A DNA stretch of 6,050 bases, from assembly GCA_900550205.1 (NCBI GenBank), contig URRJ01000109.1:1-6050 (forward strand). The letters are read 5' to 3'. The position numbers and the translations under genes are program-made. Positions within the stretch are counted from its first letter, which is position 1; the number at the start of each line of letters is the position of its first letter. The notes under the pieces were generated by a model. It made no database searches and was not told the DNA's origin. It saw nothing but the letters and a program-made list of their open reading frames with translations. Shown one piece after another: positions 5,255 to 6,050 of this stretch. Source of the DNA: an uncultured Collinsella sp. (GTDB lineage Bacteria; Actinomycetota; Coriobacteriia; Coriobacteriales; Coriobacteriaceae).

Positions 5255-6050
5255 TTACAGGTACTTGCGCCAGTCGTCCTCGTCCTCATCGTCCTCGGCT
5301 GCTGCCTGGGCCTGCTCGGCGGCACGAGCGGCTGCGGCGCGGGCGGCAACCTGGGCATAGGACTCCTCGTTGCGCTCGGGGAAGTTTGCCAGCACGTGCT
5401 CGAACTTGGCAAAATCCTCGTCCCAGCGCGTAGAGGGCACGGCAAAGAAGACCTGCTTGACCTTGAAGTCGCCCGATGCGAGCTCCTTGCGGAAGAGCTC
5501 GGCCACGGCCTCGGCGTCAAAGCCGTTGTTCTCGCAGCCCCAAGCACCCAGTACGAGCTTCTCGCGGCCCAGCTCATCGCAGATAGCAAGCACAAAGCGA
5601 ATGCGGTCGCGCAGGGCGTCAAGCAAGGCATCGTCGCTCACGCGGTACTCCTGGCGAGCACGCTTGGCGTTGGGTGCAGCGGCGACGATTACGTCGGCAT
5701 AGGCGTGCACATGCTTGCGGTCGAAGCGCACCGCGGGCACCACCAGCGCACGGTTACGGTACAGATCACAGTTGATGTTGCGGCGACGGTTCTCGCCGTA
5801 CCATTTACGCTGCTTATCAAGGACATTGTACAGGTACGAATCGGCGCACAGCGTGGCCTCCTGGCCCAGATAGCCCTGGATGTAGCCACCGCCCGGATTG
5901 GTGAACGAGGCAAAGGCAAGCACAGCCATGTCGCAGAACTGCGCGTAGCCTCGACCGTTATCCAGAATGGCCTGCGTGGCAGAGGCGTCGAGCACGGTGA
6001 CCTCGGGCAGGACCGGAGCGGGCTCCTCGGCGGCAGGCGCGGGCTCGGCT
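5255..6050 (-). CDS. Microbial-type PARG-like protein (TIGR02452/DUF2263), N-terminus outside window
   Basis: The frame is open from the TAA at 5255-5257 to the window edge, giving 264 visible residues and no start. The visible N-terminal end is rich in Ala, Pro and Glu. The macrodomain-fold core follows: VLAFASFTNPGGGYIQGY, then GQEATLCADSYLYNVL, a basic stretch RKWYGENRRRN, and LVLGAWGCENNGFDAEAVAELF. These match microbial-type poly(ADP-ribose) glycohydrolases, which cleave ADP-ribose chains or bind ADP-ribose. The family signature is GGG-x6-8-QEE; here it is GGG (5885-5893), seven residues, then QEA (5855-5863), so the second, catalytic Glu is Ala. The C-terminus is an Ala-rich helix-like stretch (AARAAAARAAEQAQAAA) and an acidic tail EDDEDEDDWRKYL. 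A GTG at 5993-5995 could be mistaken for the start, but in-frame coding sequence continues upstream. Family call firm; activity doubtful. Confidence 0.85.
   Translation of the reverse strand, partial: AEPAPAAEEPAPVLPEVTVLDASATQAILDNGRGYAQFCDMAVLAFASFTNPGGGYIQGYLGQEATLCADSYLYNVLDKQRKWYGENRRRNINCDLYRNRALVVPAVRFDRKHVHAYADVIVAAAPNAKRARQEYRVSDDALLDALRDRIRFVLAICDELGREKLVLGAWGCENNGFDAEAVAELFRKELASGDFKVKQVFFAVPSTRWDEDFAKFEHVLANFPERNEESYAQVAARAAAARAAEQAQAAAEDDEDEDDWRKYL

Noticed and set aside
4517..6050. SGNH hydrolase and PARG-like protein as a joint ADP-ribose processing operon
   Set aside because: They share a strand and order, but a strong terminator lies between them and nothing in the SGNH protein points to an ADP-ribose ester substrate.

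Overview
The window reads as ordinary chromosome from a GC-rich anaerobic actinobacterium. Codon preference, the short ThiC and the overall gene style suggest Coriobacteriia, possibly Collinsella. That placement is inference: there is no rRNA or other marker here, and no search was run.

Layout: (1) The 3' end of an M18-type aminopeptidase gene (+, ends 178) is followed by a long nested inverted repeat (193-259) and then yaaA (+, 283-1092). (2) A single-pass membrane protein of unknown function (-, 1133-1654) converges with yaaA and diverges from thiC. (3) A TPP riboswitch (about 1722-1820) leads directly into thiC (+, 1826-3160), which ends at a strong hairpin (3266-3295). (4) thiD (+, 3353-4183) follows with its own putative -10 box. 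(5) The 333-base gap between the convergent thiD and an SGNH hydrolase gene holds a 14-bp perfect hairpin (4198-4234) and a regular array of six 15-bp repeats in alternating orientation with a 40-bp step (4245-4460). (6) On the minus strand lie an MsAcT-like SGNH hydrolase (4517-5176), a clear minus-strand terminator (5195-5230), and a microbial-type poly(ADP-ribose) glycohydrolase-like protein (5255 to beyond the window edge).

ThiC and ThiD act in series on the pyrimidine branch of thiamine synthesis: ThiC makes HMP-P from AIR and ThiD phosphorylates it to HMP-PP. Only thiC has a visible TPP riboswitch; thiD is separated from it by a terminator. No thiazole-branch or coupling gene (thiE, thiG, thiM) is visible. 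YaaA and the PARG-like protein belong to stress or ADP-ribose biology, but nothing links them into one system.

The least explained structure is the 4245-4460 array. Its six arms each differ from TCTCGATCTGTAACA by at most one base, and they are separated by 25, 25, 25, 26 and 25 bases. The next most notable point is that the PARG-like protein has QEA where the family signature is QEE, replacing the glutamate taken to be catalytic.
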